Source: Candidatus Magnetominusculus xianensis (lineage in GTDB: Bacteria > Nitrospirota > Thermodesulfovibrionia > Thermodesulfovibrionales > Magnetobacteriaceae). Taken from it: a stretch of 51,095 bases of DNA. The translations under genes and the position numbers were made by a program. Below, piece by piece: positions 9,622 to 18,183 of this stretch. The stretch lies in the NCBI GenBank assembly GCA_001541255.1, contig LNQR01000035.1, forward strand, positions 1 to 51,095, written 5' to 3'. Under the pieces are notes generated by a model that was not told the origin of the DNA, ran no database searches, and saw only the letters and a list, made by a program, of their open reading frames with translations. How positions within the stretch are numbered: position 1 is the stretch's first letter; the number at the start of each line of letters is the position of its first letter.

Positions 9622-10887
9622 ATGAGGAGGACTTATCGCGCCCTGTGGCTTCCAGAGTTCCTGGCGCTGCTTGCAGTTGTCTCTGTTACTACGGTTGTAC
9701 TTATTAAGACCCCTATAGATATCGGGATAGAGAGGTATTTCTATGGGGCATCCTCTTCAAAGATGACATGGTTTTTGACAAACCGTTTTCCGTGGAAACA
9801 GCTCTACTACTATGCCTCTGTGCCTGCCGCGCTGACGGCAGCAGCCTCCGTTTTAGTGCTGATATTGGGGTACATAAACTTCAAGTACAAGAAATACAGG
9901 CTGTATGCTATTTATTTAATCCTTGCGCTGGTCATAGGCCCAGGCCTTTTGGTAAACCTGACGCTAAAAAACTACTGGGGAAGGCCGCGTCCAGTAGAGA
10001 TAAAAACATTCGGCGGCATGTGGGACTACCAGCATGTGCTGCAAAAAGGCGAGGGCGGCAGGGGTAAGTCCTTTCCCTCAGGGCATGCCTCGATTGGATA
10101 TTACTTCTTTGCCTTTTATTTCATCTTTCGCCGTAAGAAGAGGGCAATTGCGTTTTGGTCTTTGGCAGCCGCCTACGGCACACTGCTTGGGGTCACGAGG
10201 ATGTCTATGGGCGGGCATTTCCTCTCTGATGTCTTGTGGTCGGGCTATATTGTGTTTTTCAGCTCATGGGCACTTTACTATTTTATTCTCAGGATACCGC
10301 AAAGAGAAGACTCTGCCATTGGCGCACCAGACATACAGTTAAGTTTTCGTAAGAAGGTGCTTATAGTATTGGTATACTGCGTTATCGCTGCCGGGATCAT
10401 GATGGGGGTACTTCTGACAACGCCGGTTTACAAGGACATACATCATACGTCCGATGAGGCATACGTAAAGCCGTACAACATATCTGTCCGGTGTTCAGAG
10501 TGTAATGTCAATATATCCTTTGTAAACAACGGAGTGTTGACAATAACTGGGACGGTGCAGGGGGCCGGTCTGCCGGGCAACTACATACAGGAATCATTTG
10601 ATGTGGGGAAGCGGTTTTTACTGGCAGAATATAAATATAATCTCAGACCTCATGGCATATACTCGGAACTAACGGCAAACTTAAATATTATAGTGGGGGC
10701 TTCAACAAACAGCGTCTTATCGTTGAGTGTCGATGTAGAAGACGGGGATATTACGTTCCAAACCCCTGAGATGGGCGTCATCGTACCACAATACATCTTT
10801 ATCAACCTAAAGAACGGGCAACTGTCACTCCCTGAATCGCTCAGAGATAAATCTATTAATCTCTCCGGCACAGCGGCAGTTAAATAG
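9622..10887 (+). CDS. PAP2-family membrane phosphatase with extra C-terminal domain
   Basis: Predicted lipid or polyprenyl-pyrophosphate phosphatase. The PAP2 catalytic motifs are complete: KNYWGRPRP, SFPSGHAS and RMSMGGHFLSDV, lying between hydrophobic segments in the first 240 residues. Two membrane helices and a segment of about 140 residues follow. That segment has a CSECNVNISF piece and a predicted beta-rich, secreted-type composition that I do not recognise from ordinary PAP2 proteins. A TTG at 9604 is an alternative start; the ATG at 9622 has GGGAG close upstream. It probably acts at the membrane in isoprenoid-carrier or lipid-A turnover, consistent with other envelope genes in the window, but the substrate is unknown. 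Confidence 0.82.
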   Translation: MRRTYRALWLPEFLALLAVVSVTTVVLIKTPIDIGIERYFYGASSSKMTWFLTNRFPWKQLYYYASVPAALTAAASVLVLILGYINFKYKKYRLYAIYLILALVIGPGLLVNLTLKNYWGRPRPVEIKTFGGMWDYQHVLQKGEGGRGKSFPSGHASIGYYFFAFYFIFRRKKRAIAFWSLAAAYGTLLGVTRMSMGGHFLSDVLWSGYIVFFSSWALYYFILRIPQREDSAIGAPDIQLSFRKKVLIVLVYCVIAAGIMMGVLLTTPVYKDIHHTSDEAYVKPYNISVRCSECNVNISFVNNGVLTITGTVQGAGLPGNYIQESFDVGKRFLLAEYKYNLRPHGIYSELTANLNIIVGASTNSVLSLSVDVEDGDITFQTPEMGVIVPQYIFINLKNGQLSLPESLRDKSINLSGTAAVK

Positions 10888-10934
10888 GGCCTGCCAGGTG
10901 AGCAGCAGAATTGTTTAGTGGCATTTTACGCAGT

Positions 10935-11108
10935 CTATTTCTTAGGCACAGCCTCTTTCATCTTTTCTTGCAGCAGTTTCATTTCTTCAGGGGTATACCT
11001 TATAGTTTCATTTTCGCTTAATCGTTTGTCCTGAGTGTCGTTATTTCCCGGGTCTTCCTTGTTTACTGGGTTTACCGGGGATACCGGGTTTACCGGGCTG
11101 TCTGCCAT
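10935..11108 (-). CDS. Small PVN-repeat protein, 57 residues
   Basis: A short gene with strong translational support: AAGGAGGG lies five bases before the ATG at 11106-11108. The product starts MADSPVNPVS, carries three-residue PVN/PVS repeats, then a polar stretch (KEDPGNNDTQDKR), and ends in a charged helix containing RYTPEEMKLLQEKMKEA. There is no signal peptide or membrane segment. The N-terminal repeats come from four 9-base tandem units. No known family is recognised. It is transcribed on the minus strand, downstream of Uma2 copy 1, with a 150-base gap between them. Confidence 0.6.
   Translation of the reverse strand: MADSPVNPVSPVNPVNKEDPGNNDTQDKRLSENETIRYTPEEMKLLQEKMKEAVPKK
11062..11097. 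repeat. Four 9-base tandem units encoding PVN repeats
   Basis: On the plus strand the units are TTTACTGGG, TTTACCGGG, GATACCGGG and TTTACCGGG in direct succession. Read on the minus strand they give PVN, PVS, PVN and PVN in frame inside the small 57-residue protein. Confidence 0.85.
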
Positions 11109-11258
11109 AGCCACCCTCCTTTTTGCATTATCATGGCCTTAATTATATAAACTATACCATAACACTGCCCCGCCCTGCAACCCTGCGAATTACCCTCTTA
11201 TCTATCCAGTGTCAAAATACATTGTTAGCAGCACACGTTAAAACTACATGGAATCACT

Positions 11259-11771
11259 TCACTCAAAGATATCCTTGATATCAATTTGCAATCCTTCTAT
11301 GACTTTAGATGTAACAACGCCCTCAACTTCTGCAATGGAATGTAGTTTATATTTATCCTTTTCTATTGTTAAAATCTTGATAGTAAAAAACTCAGGTAGA
11401 ACTATCCAGTACTCCGGCACTCTGTATTTTTCATAAATCGCCTTCTTGATTTCCGTATCCCTCTCAAAACTACCTGGTGAAACTATTTCACAAACCATAT
11501 CAGGCACTCCCCTTATCCAGTCCTGAAAGATACTCATATTCTCCTTTTTAATAAATAGAATATCGGGTTGAAGGCGGTTAACTCCTTCTTCAAATATTAT
11601 ATCCAGGGGTGAATAATATACCTTTCCTAATTCATTTTTTTTCACATAATGCCATATAATGCCATATAAATTACCACCAATACCTTGATGTTTTCCAAAC
11701 GGGCTTGGCCCCATAACTTCCTCTCCATTGATAATCTCGGTTAAGTCTAAGTCTCTCTCGATGGTTTGCAT
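11259..11771 (-). CDS. Uma2-family (DUF820) PD-(D/E)XK nuclease-like protein, copy 1
   Basis: A 170-residue member of the Uma2/DUF820 family, a restriction-endonuclease-like fold whose biological role is poorly known. The catalytic-type residues are present: Asp70 in RLQPDILF, Glu95 in PDMVCEIVS and Lys109/110 in IKKAIYEKY, followed by VPEYWIV. It is a close paralogue of the copies at 35909 and 48046. No Shine-Dalgarno sequence precedes the ATG; instead an extended -10 box ends five bases upstream. The adjacent minus-strand small protein is separated by 150 bases. Fold assignment is good, function unknown. Confidence 0.85.
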   Translation of the reverse strand: MQTIERDLDLTEIINGEEVMGPSPFGKHQGIGGNLYGIIWHYVKKNELGKVYYSPLDIIFEEGVNRLQPDILFIKKENMSIFQDWIRGVPDMVCEIVSPGSFERDTEIKKAIYEKYRVPEYWIVLPEFFTIKILTIEKDKYKLHSIAEVEGVVTSKVIEGLQIDIKDIFE

Positions 11772-11776
11772 AAAGT

Positions 11777-11806
11777 ATTATATCACCTGAGTTAAGGACT
11801 TGTCGA
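11777..11806 (-). promoter_or_regulatory. Promoter of Uma2 copy 1, predicted leaderless
   Basis: On the minus strand: -35 TCGACA (11801-11806), an 18-base spacer, and an extended -10 TGATATAAT whose hexamer is 11777-11782. Only five bases separate the hexamer from the ATG, so transcription should begin at or next to the start codon. Confidence 0.65.
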
Positions 11807-12037
11807 TAGTAAATTCAACTTACACCGGCTGGGAGCAACAAATGCCCACCATTTATCAAGTCATTACGTACCAGCTGGACTATAGCGCGGCCTGTACTGA
11901 GTGCGAATCAGCCTGATTTGTTATTAATTTTTGATATTTATAAAAATATTTATATTTTAGGGGTAGAAAAATTCAATAGTAGTTTGCTAATATTACATGC
12001 TGTAATTGCTGTGTAATAAAATTGGAGGTGTATTTCA

Positions 12038-12814
12038 TTGGATGCAGATATACCAGCCAGTAGAACAATGAGTGGTACAATGATGGGGCAGACGGCATTA
12101 GTAACCGGCTCTGCACGAGGGATTGGAAAAGGAATAGCCCTTGCGCTTGCCAAAAAGGGTGTAAACGTGGTCATCTCTGACGTAAACATCGAAGAGGCAA
12201 AGGTTGTAGCCACCGAAATGGAGGCCCTCGGGGTTAAGGCGATGCCTTTAAAGTTTGATGTATCGAACTCTGTGGAGGTCACCTCTGCCTTTGCACAAAT
12301 CAGCGAGGCCTTCGGCAGACTTGATATTCTGGTAAACAACGCCGGCATTACCCGCGATGCGCTGATAATGAGAATGAAGGACGAGGACTGGGACGCCGTT
12401 ATAAATATAAATCTCAAGAGTGTGTTTTTATGTTCAAAAGAGGCCGTAAAGCTAATGTCTAAACAGAGGTACGGGCGAATTGTCAACATAGCCTCTGTGG
12501 TCGCCTTTATGGGCAACGCAGGGCAGGCGAATTACTCCGCCTCCAAAGCAGGCATTATAGGTCTTACAAAGACCACAGCAAAGGAATACGCCAAGCGCGG
12601 CATAACTGCAAATGCCGTAGCGCCGGGCTTTATCAAAACGGCGATGACAGATGCCCTGCCGGAAAAAGTGAAGGAGGATATGCTTGCGGCAATACCCATA
12701 GGGCAGTTCGGGGAAATTGATGATGTTGCTAACGCCGTAGCCTTTCTGGTCTCACCGGAGGCTCGTTACATTACAGGGAACGTGATTCACGTAAATGGCG
12801 GTATGTATATGTGA
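12038..12814 (+). CDS. fabG: 3-oxoacyl-[acyl-carrier-protein] reductase
   Basis: NADPH-dependent reduction of beta-ketoacyl-ACP in fatty-acid elongation. The 258-residue SDR has TGSARGIG (23-30), NNAG (100-103) and the catalytic Ser153, Tyr166 and Lys170, plus the C-terminal GNVIHVNGGMYM tail typical of FabG. The TTG start is supported by GGAGGTG eight bases upstream; the next ATG (12068) has no such site. About 15 residues precede the usual FabG N-terminus. The gene leads a fabG-acpP-fabF run, which fixes its assignment among the many SDRs. A 266-base AT-rich gap upstream, with no gene seen, probably holds the promoter. Confidence 0.93.
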   Translation: MDADIPASRTMSGTMMGQTALVTGSARGIGKGIALALAKKGVNVVISDVNIEEAKVVATEMEALGVKAMPLKFDVSNSVEVTSAFAQISEAFGRLDILVNNAGITRDALIMRMKDEDWDAVININLKSVFLCSKEAVKLMSKQRYGRIVNIASVVAFMGNAGQANYSASKAGIIGLTKTTAKEYAKRGITANAVAPGFIKTAMTDALPEKVKEDMLAAIPIGQFGEIDDVANAVAFLVSPEARYITGNVIHVNGGMYM

Positions 12815-12894
12815 TATAAGTGCCGCGCTGTATAGATGTGGCATATAATTCAGGTGGTTCTGAATAATGAATAAAAAATATGGAGGTCAGTCAA

Positions 12895-13131
12895 ATGGCA
12901 GAAATAGAAGGAAAGGTTAAGGAAATAATCTCTAAACAGCTTGGCATAGATGTCGGGCAGATAAAGCTGGAATCGTCATTCATAGAAGACCTGGGGGCGG
13001 ATTCCCTTGATAATGTAGAACTGGTAATGGCCTTCGAGGAGGCATTCGGTATTCAGATACCCGACGAAGCTGCTGAGAAAATAACAAAGGTGCAGGACGC
13101 AGTAGATTACATAAAGGGCAAACTTGGTTAA
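12895..13131 (+). CDS. acpP: Acyl carrier protein
   Basis: A 78-residue acidic helical carrier for fatty-acid synthesis. The phosphopantetheine attachment site is Ser37 in GADSLDNVE. An in-frame ATG 15 bases earlier is part of the ribosome-binding region: GGAGG at 12882-12886 sits eight bases before the ATG at 12895, which also gives the usual ACP length. It lies between fabG and fabF, the classic arrangement. Confidence 0.96.
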   Translation: MAEIEGKVKEIISKQLGIDVGQIKLESSFIEDLGADSLDNVELVMAFEEAFGIQIPDEAAEKITKVQDAVDYIKGKLG

Positions 13132-13165
13132 TATCAGAAAGATAGCGGCCTGAATGGAGAACTGA

Positions 13166-14410
13166 ATGGAGAAAAAAAGGGTAGTCATAACAGGGCTTGG
13201 TATGATAACGCCGTTGGGGATTGGTGTAGAGAAATCATGGAACGCAGTCCTTGCAGGTGTCTCCGGCATAGGCAGGATTACACGCTATAACGACCCGAAT
13301 CTCCCCGTGCAAATAGCCGGCGAGGTGAAAGACTTTGTCCCGGAAGACTATATTCATCCAAAAGAAGTAAAAAAGATGGACAGGTTCATTCATTTTGCAA
13401 TGGCCGCCTCTGAGATGGCCTTAAATGATTCGGGACTGAAGATAACAGAAGAAAATGCAGAAAGGGTGGGTGTGTTGATAGGCTCAGGCATCGGCGGACT
13501 CCCTGCCATTGAGCACTACCACAAGGCATATTTAGAAGGTGGTCACAGAAAGGTCTCGCCTTTTTTCATCCCCATGTTGATAATCAATCTGGCCGCCGGT
13601 AATGTATCGCTGAGATATGGCGCCAAAGGCCCAAACTCTGCCGTTGCTACCGCTTGTGCCTCCGGCAATCACGCCATAGGAGATGCATACAAGATAATCC
13701 AGCGCGGCGAGGCAGACGCCATGATAGCAGGCGGCACTGAGTCAGTAATATCCCCGCTTGCCGTTGCAGGCTTTACTATTATGAAGGCCCTGTCAAGGCG
13801 AAATGACGCCCCGGAAAAGGCAAGCCGCCCGTTCGACATTGACCGTGATGGTTTTGTTATGGGTGAAGGGGCAGGTATAGTAATACTTGAGAGCCTTGAG
13901 AGCGCCCAGGAAAGAGGGGCAAGGATATACGCAGAACTCTGTGGTTACGGAATGAGCAGCGACGCATATCACATTACAACTCCCTCTATCGACGGCGACG
14001 GCGCTTTCAGGTGCATGAGAGCAGCCCTAAAGGACGCCCAAATTCAACCGGAGCAAATCAACTATATAAACGCCCACGGCACATCGACAAAGTTTAACGA
14101 TGAACTTGAGACAATGGCGATAAAAAAATTGTTTAAAGACCATGCCTATAAGCTTGCCATAAGCTCGACTAAATCCATGACAGGGCATCTGTTAGGGGCG
14201 GCAGGCGGCGTGGAGGCTGTGTTTTCAGTGTTGAGCATCTGTAACAACATCATTGCCCCAACGATAAATCTTGACAACCCAGACCCGCTCTGCGACCTTG
14301 ACTATACCCCTCATAAGGCACGCAAGGCCGACATTGAATACGCACTGTCGAACTCCTTCGGTTTCGGAGGCACAAACGCCTGTATAGTGTTTAAGAGAAC
14401 GATATTTTAA
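13166..14410 (+). CDS. fabF: Beta-ketoacyl-ACP synthase II
   Basis: Condenses acyl-ACP with malonyl-ACP. The 414-residue thiolase-fold protein has the Cys-His-His triad: Cys164 (TACASGNHA), His304 (INAHGTSTKFND) and His341 (MTGHLLGAAGG), plus the GFGGTN C-terminal motif. GGAGA lies five bases before the ATG; the ATG 12 bases earlier is followed directly by a stop. The gene follows acpP by 34 bases and precedes rnc by three, so it is likely in one transcript with both. Length and motifs match FabF rather than FabB or FabH. Confidence 0.96.
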   Translation: MEKKRVVITGLGMITPLGIGVEKSWNAVLAGVSGIGRITRYNDPNLPVQIAGEVKDFVPEDYIHPKEVKKMDRFIHFAMAASEMALNDSGLKITEENAERVGVLIGSGIGGLPAIEHYHKAYLEGGHRKVSPFFIPMLIINLAAGNVSLRYGAKGPNSAVATACASGNHAIGDAYKIIQRGEADAMIAGGTESVISPLAVAGFTIMKALSRRNDAPEKASRPFDIDRDGFVMGEGAGIVILESLESAQERGARIYAELCGYGMSSDAYHITTPSIDGDGAFRCMRAALKDAQIQPEQINYINAHGTSTKFNDELETMAIKKLFKDHAYKLAISSTKSMTGHLLGAAGGVEAVFSVLSICNNIIAPTINLDNPDPLCDLDYTPHKARKADIEYALSNSFGFGGTNACIVFKRTIF

Positions 14411-14413
14411 CTC

Positions 14414-15193
14414 ATGGTACTCCCAGCATTGCTAACAGCGCTTGAGCAGTCGCTAAACTACTATTTTAACGACAAGGAACTGCTCGTTGAGGCCGTTACA
14501 CACCGCTCATACTATCACGAGTGTCTTGACAAGTCGCAGCAATACAATGAAAGGGTAGAGTTCCTGGGAGACTCCGTCCTGGGGCTTGCCATCTCAGAGA
14601 CCCTGTATGTTGAAAAGGTCTTCTGCAAAAAAAACAATAAGCTAGTCCATACCATCTTCTCTGAATCTGAGATGTCAAGATTGAAATCCTACCTTGTATC
14701 AAAAAAGATTCTCTCCCAACTGGCGCTTGATATGAATCTTGGACAATATCTAAAACTTGGCAAGGGCGAGGAGATGACCGGCGGCAGGGAAAAACACTCT
14801 CTGCTTGCAAATACCCTTGAGGCAATCTTTGGCGCTGTATTCCTTGACGGCGGCTACGATACGGCTAAGACGGTTATCATAAAACTCTATCAGCCTGTAT
14901 TAACTCAGGTGTTGAGCAGCCACACATCTTTCGATTACAAGACCGAACTACAGGAGATCAGCCAAAAACTATTTTCCTCGCTGCCCGAATATAAGCTCGC
15001 CTTAGAGTCCGGCAACGACCATGATAAAGACTTTGTTTACGAGGTCTACTTAGGCGGTAAATGTATGGGGTCAGGCAGCGGCAAGAACAAAAAATCAGCC
15101 CAATCTGAGGCAGCACGCGTAGCGCTTGAGGCAATTGCCTGCTCTAAAACAATAGATGAACCGCAACTGCATAATAACCAGGCAGTACAATGA
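14414..15193 (+). CDS. rnc: Ribonuclease III
   Basis: Double-stranded RNA endonuclease for rRNA and mRNA processing. The signature ERVEFLGDSVLGL lies at 46-58, with a second acidic site in LANTLEAIFGAVFLDGG near 135. A double-stranded-RNA-binding domain follows from about 173 (DYKTELQEISQ, then KKSAQSEAARVALEAI). At 259 residues it is slightly longer than E. coli RNase III owing to a polar C-terminal tail. It starts three bases after fabF and overlaps purM by four. An acpP-fabF-rnc neighbourhood is common in bacteria. Confidence 0.95.
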   Translation: MVLPALLTALEQSLNYYFNDKELLVEAVTHRSYYHECLDKSQQYNERVEFLGDSVLGLAISETLYVEKVFCKKNNKLVHTIFSESEMSRLKSYLVSKKILSQLALDMNLGQYLKLGKGEEMTGGREKHSLLANTLEAIFGAVFLDGGYDTAKTVIIKLYQPVLTQVLSSHTSFDYKTELQEISQKLFSSLPEYKLALESGNDHDKDFVYEVYLGGKCMGSGSGKNKKSAQSEAARVALEAIACSKTIDEPQLHNNQAVQ

Positions 15194-16245
15194 TTGACAC
15201 CGGCAAATCTAATCCCCCAGCCTCATTAACATACAAAGACTCAGGGGTTGATATAGACAAGGCCGACACATTCATTAAAGACATTGCTCCATTAATAAAA
15301 AAGACATTCAGAAAAGAGGTACTCACAGACATAGGGTCATTTAGTGCCTTGTTCAGGCTTGACATTACCAAATTTACAGAACCCGTGCTTGTGAGCGGTA
15401 CGGATGGTGTGGGCACAAAATTAAAAATAGCGTTCATGGCCGGAAGGCACGATACGATTGGCATAGACCTTGTTGCAATGTGCGTAAACGATGTGCTTAC
15501 CTCAGGGGCAGAGCCGCTGTTTTTTCTGGATTATCTGGCAGTATCTTCCCTTGATCCACACACAGCGGGGGAGATTATCAAGGGGATTGCTGAGGGATGT
15601 AAAGAGGCTGGCTGCGCGCTGATTGGCGGTGAGACAGCCGAGATGCCCGGCTTTTATTCAAACGGTGAATACGATGTGGCGGGTTTTTGCGTCGGTGCTG
15701 TAAACAAACCTGAAATCATAGACGGCTCATCCATAGTGGAAGGCGATACGGTTATTGGTCTGGCGTCGTCTGGGCTTCACAGTAACGGCTACTCGCTGGC
15801 AAGAAAATTATTCTTTGAGACAGAAGGCCATGATGTTAATGCCTTCATCCCTGAACTTGGCAAGACAATAGGAGAGGAGCTGTTGACGCCGACTAAGATA
15901 TATGTAAAGGCAGTGTTCTCACTAAAGAGCGAACTGAAAATAAAGGGCATGGCACATATAACCGGAGGCGGGATAACCGGCAACCTGCCGCGCATATTAC
16001 CTGCCGGGTTTGGCGCATCAATTGATAAGTCTTCGTGGGAAGCGTCTAAGATATTCGGCCTGATAAGAAACAAAGGCATCATCGCAGAAGATGAAATGTT
16101 TAAGACATTTAACATGGGCATAGGCTATACGATAGTAACGCCAAAGGAAGACGCTGCTCGTGCCGTTGAAATCCTCAACGGCATGGGCCAGAGGACATTT
16201 ATAATAGGAAACATAGTAAAAGGCAGCGGGGTAATCTACAATTAG
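15190..16245 (+). CDS. purM: Phosphoribosylformylglycinamidine cyclo-ligase (AIR synthetase)
   Basis: Makes aminoimidazole ribotide from FGAM and ATP in purine synthesis. The 351-residue protein has the PurM motifs YKDSGVDID near the N-terminus, SGTDGVGTKLK (about 76), IGIDLVAMCVND, GGETAEMPGFY and the HITGGGITGNLPR segment. Its ATG overlaps the rnc TGA by four bases. The following MoeA-PBP coding sequence begins within the next few bases. Nothing unusual in the enzyme itself. Confidence 0.96.
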   Translation: MIDTGKSNPPASLTYKDSGVDIDKADTFIKDIAPLIKKTFRKEVLTDIGSFSALFRLDITKFTEPVLVSGTDGVGTKLKIAFMAGRHDTIGIDLVAMCVNDVLTSGAEPLFFLDYLAVSSLDPHTAGEIIKGIAEGCKEAGCALIGGETAEMPGFYSNGEYDVAGFCVGAVNKPEIIDGSSIVEGDTVIGLASSGLHSNGYSLARKLFFETEGHDVNAFIPELGKTIGEELLTPTKIYVKAVFSLKSELKIKGMAHITGGGITGNLPRILPAGFGASIDKSSWEASKIFGLIRNKGIIAEDEMFKTFNMGIGYTIVTPKEDAARAVEILNGMGQRTFIIGNIVKGSGVIYN

Positions 16246-16369
16246 GGCAGGCAGCATATTCATTGACAGCATACCATTAGACGAGGCGCTGAGAAAGTGG
16301 TTTTCCTTTCTCGCTGAACAGGGCATCTTAGCAGTATTTCCGGGTGAGGCCGTTGAAGCAGCCGCCTCG

Positions 16370-18181
16370 ATGGACAGGATTACGGCTGAGCCGGTAACTG
16401 CCCTTGTGTCCTCACCGTTTTTTCATTCCTCGGCGATGGACGGCTATGCCGTCAGGTTTGACGCGACATTTGGGGCATCTGAGACTACCCCCGTGCAGCT
16501 TAGGATTCCAGGCGATGCGGTATATATAAATACGGGTGAGCCGATTCCCGATGGTTTTAACGCAGTTATCATGATAGAAGACGTAAATGTGGTGACGAGC
16601 TCTCTCGAAGATAAAGCTATTGAAATCATAAAGGCCGCAGCGCCGTATCAGCATATCAGGGTCATAGGCGAGGATATTGTTGCAACAGAGCTTATTCTGC
16701 CTGAAAATCACAAAATCAGGGCAATAGACATAGGGGCAGCGCTGGCAGGCGGGCATACTCAGATTAAGGTCAGGAAAAGACCGTCTGTGGCGATTATCCC
16801 AACGGGCAGCGAGATTGTCACCCCGGGTGTGCCGCTTACAAAGGGTAAGATAATTGACTCCAACTCTGCGATGCTGCAAGGGTTGATAAACGCTTCCGGC
16901 GCATCGGCCATATGCTATCCAATAGTGAAAGACGACCTGTCTGAGATAAAAGCCGCAGTAAGTGAGGCGGTAAGGGTGCATGACCTCGTATTAATCATCG
17001 CTGGTTCATCAGCCGGTTCGCGCGACTATACCTCAACGGTGATAAAAGACCTTGGGCAGTGTATCCTGCACGGTGTAAATATCAAACCCGGCAGGCCGCT
17101 CATTCTGGGCACAATAGGCAGATGTGCCGTTGCCGGAGTTCCCGGCTACCCGGTCAGCGCTTATATAACCATAGATTTATTTATAAAACCATTGATACAA
17201 AAATGGCTTGGACTAAGCGCTCAGGCGGTTGAGACCATCCCAGCAGTAATCGGCAGGACGATAAGTTCGGCGATAGGGCAGGAGGAGTTTGTCCGCGTAA
17301 AGGTCGGCAAGGTAGGCAACAGGTTTGTGGCCACGCCACTTGGACGTGGTGCTGGAGTAATGATGTCCCTGGTCAGGGCAGATGCAATGCTGGTAATCCC
17401 GGCTATGTCAGAAGGGGTTGGGGCGGCCTCAGAGGTCAATCTGTCGCTGATGCGACCGAAAGGCGATATCCTCAACACCATTGTCTGCATAGGCAGCCAC
17501 GACAATACGCTGGATGTCTTATATAATTTCCTTAAGAGAAAATACCCGCAGTACTCGCTGTCTTCCGCCCATGTGGGTTCGATGGGCGGCATAATCGCAA
17601 TAAAAAAACACGAGGCCCACATTGCAGGGACACACCTGCTTGATGAGCAGACAGGTCTTTACAACATTCCATTTATCGAAAAATACCTGCCTGATGAAAA
17701 AGTCATTCTTGTCAACCTCGTCTACAGGGAGCAGGGGTTTATTGTAAGGCCGGGAAATCCTAAACATATCTCCACAATTGACGACCTGACAAGAGAAGAT
17801 ATTGTGTTTATTAACAGGCAGCCGGGAACCGGCACGAGGCTCCTCACGGACAAGTGTCTGAGAGAACGCGGGATTCCGGGGCAGAAGATCAGAGGTTATG
17901 ACACAATAGAATATACGCACATGGCCGTTGCCTCAGCCGTTGCCAGCGGGCGCGCTGACACAGGGATGGGGATATTAACGGCTGCCATAGCGCTTGGTCT
18001 TGATTTTATTCCGGTTGCGAAGGAGCGCTATGATTTCGTTTTAACGCAGGACTCCTATGCACTTCCTATGGTTGAGGCACTGTTTGATATAATTCGCACT
18101 GACACTGCGTTCAGGCAGACTACCCTTCAAATGGGAGGGTACGATATCTCAGACATGGGAAAGGTGATGTACTCAAATTAG
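16370..18181 (+). CDS. moeA: Molybdopterin biosynthesis MoeA fused to a periplasmic-binding-like domain
   Basis: Residues 1-360 are MoeA, which inserts molybdate into adenylated molybdopterin: SAMDGYAVRF, PTGSEIVTPG, AGSSAGSRDYT, KPGRPLILG and GVPGYPVSAY. Residues about 365-603 are a PBP-like substrate-binding fold (SAHVGSMGG, then FINRQPGTGTRLL and MAVASAVASGRADTGMG), a fusion known from archaea and some bacteria. It may sense or bind molybdate or tungstate. The first ATG (16370) is inside the MoeA fold: the frame upstream encodes IDSIPLDEALRKW, the usual MoeA N-terminus. Between the stop at 16232-16234 and this ATG there is no ATG, GTG or TTG, so ATA (16256) or ATT (16262) is a candidate start. 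A DUF4445 gene follows after two bases. Confidence 0.9.
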   Translation: MDRITAEPVTALVSSPFFHSSAMDGYAVRFDATFGASETTPVQLRIPGDAVYINTGEPIPDGFNAVIMIEDVNVVTSSLEDKAIEIIKAAAPYQHIRVIGEDIVATELILPENHKIRAIDIGAALAGGHTQIKVRKRPSVAIIPTGSEIVTPGVPLTKGKIIDSNSAMLQGLINASGASAICYPIVKDDLSEIKAAVSEAVRVHDLVLIIAGSSAGSRDYTSTVIKDLGQCILHGVNIKPGRPLILGTIGRCAVAGVPGYPVSAYITIDLFIKPLIQKWLGLSAQAVETIPAVIGRTISSAIGQEEFVRVKVGKVGNRFVATPLGRGAGVMMSLVRADAMLVIPAMSEGVGAASEVNLSLMRPKGDILNTIVCIGSHDNTLDVLYNFLKRKYPQYSLSSAHVGSMGGIIAIKKHEAHIAGTHLLDEQTGLYNIPFIEKYLPDEKVILVNLVYREQGFIVRPGNPKHISTIDDLTREDIVFINRQPGTGTRLLTDKCLRERGIPGQKIRGYDTIEYTHMAVASAVASGRADTGMGILTAAIALGLDFIPVAKERYDFVLTQDSYALPMVEALFDIIRTDTAFRQTTLQMGGYDISDMGKVMYSN

Positions 18182-18183
18182 CC

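Noticed and set aside
11841..11915. 24-codon plus-strand frame in the gap before fabG
   Set aside because: No ribosome-binding site and no similarity recognised; too short to support.
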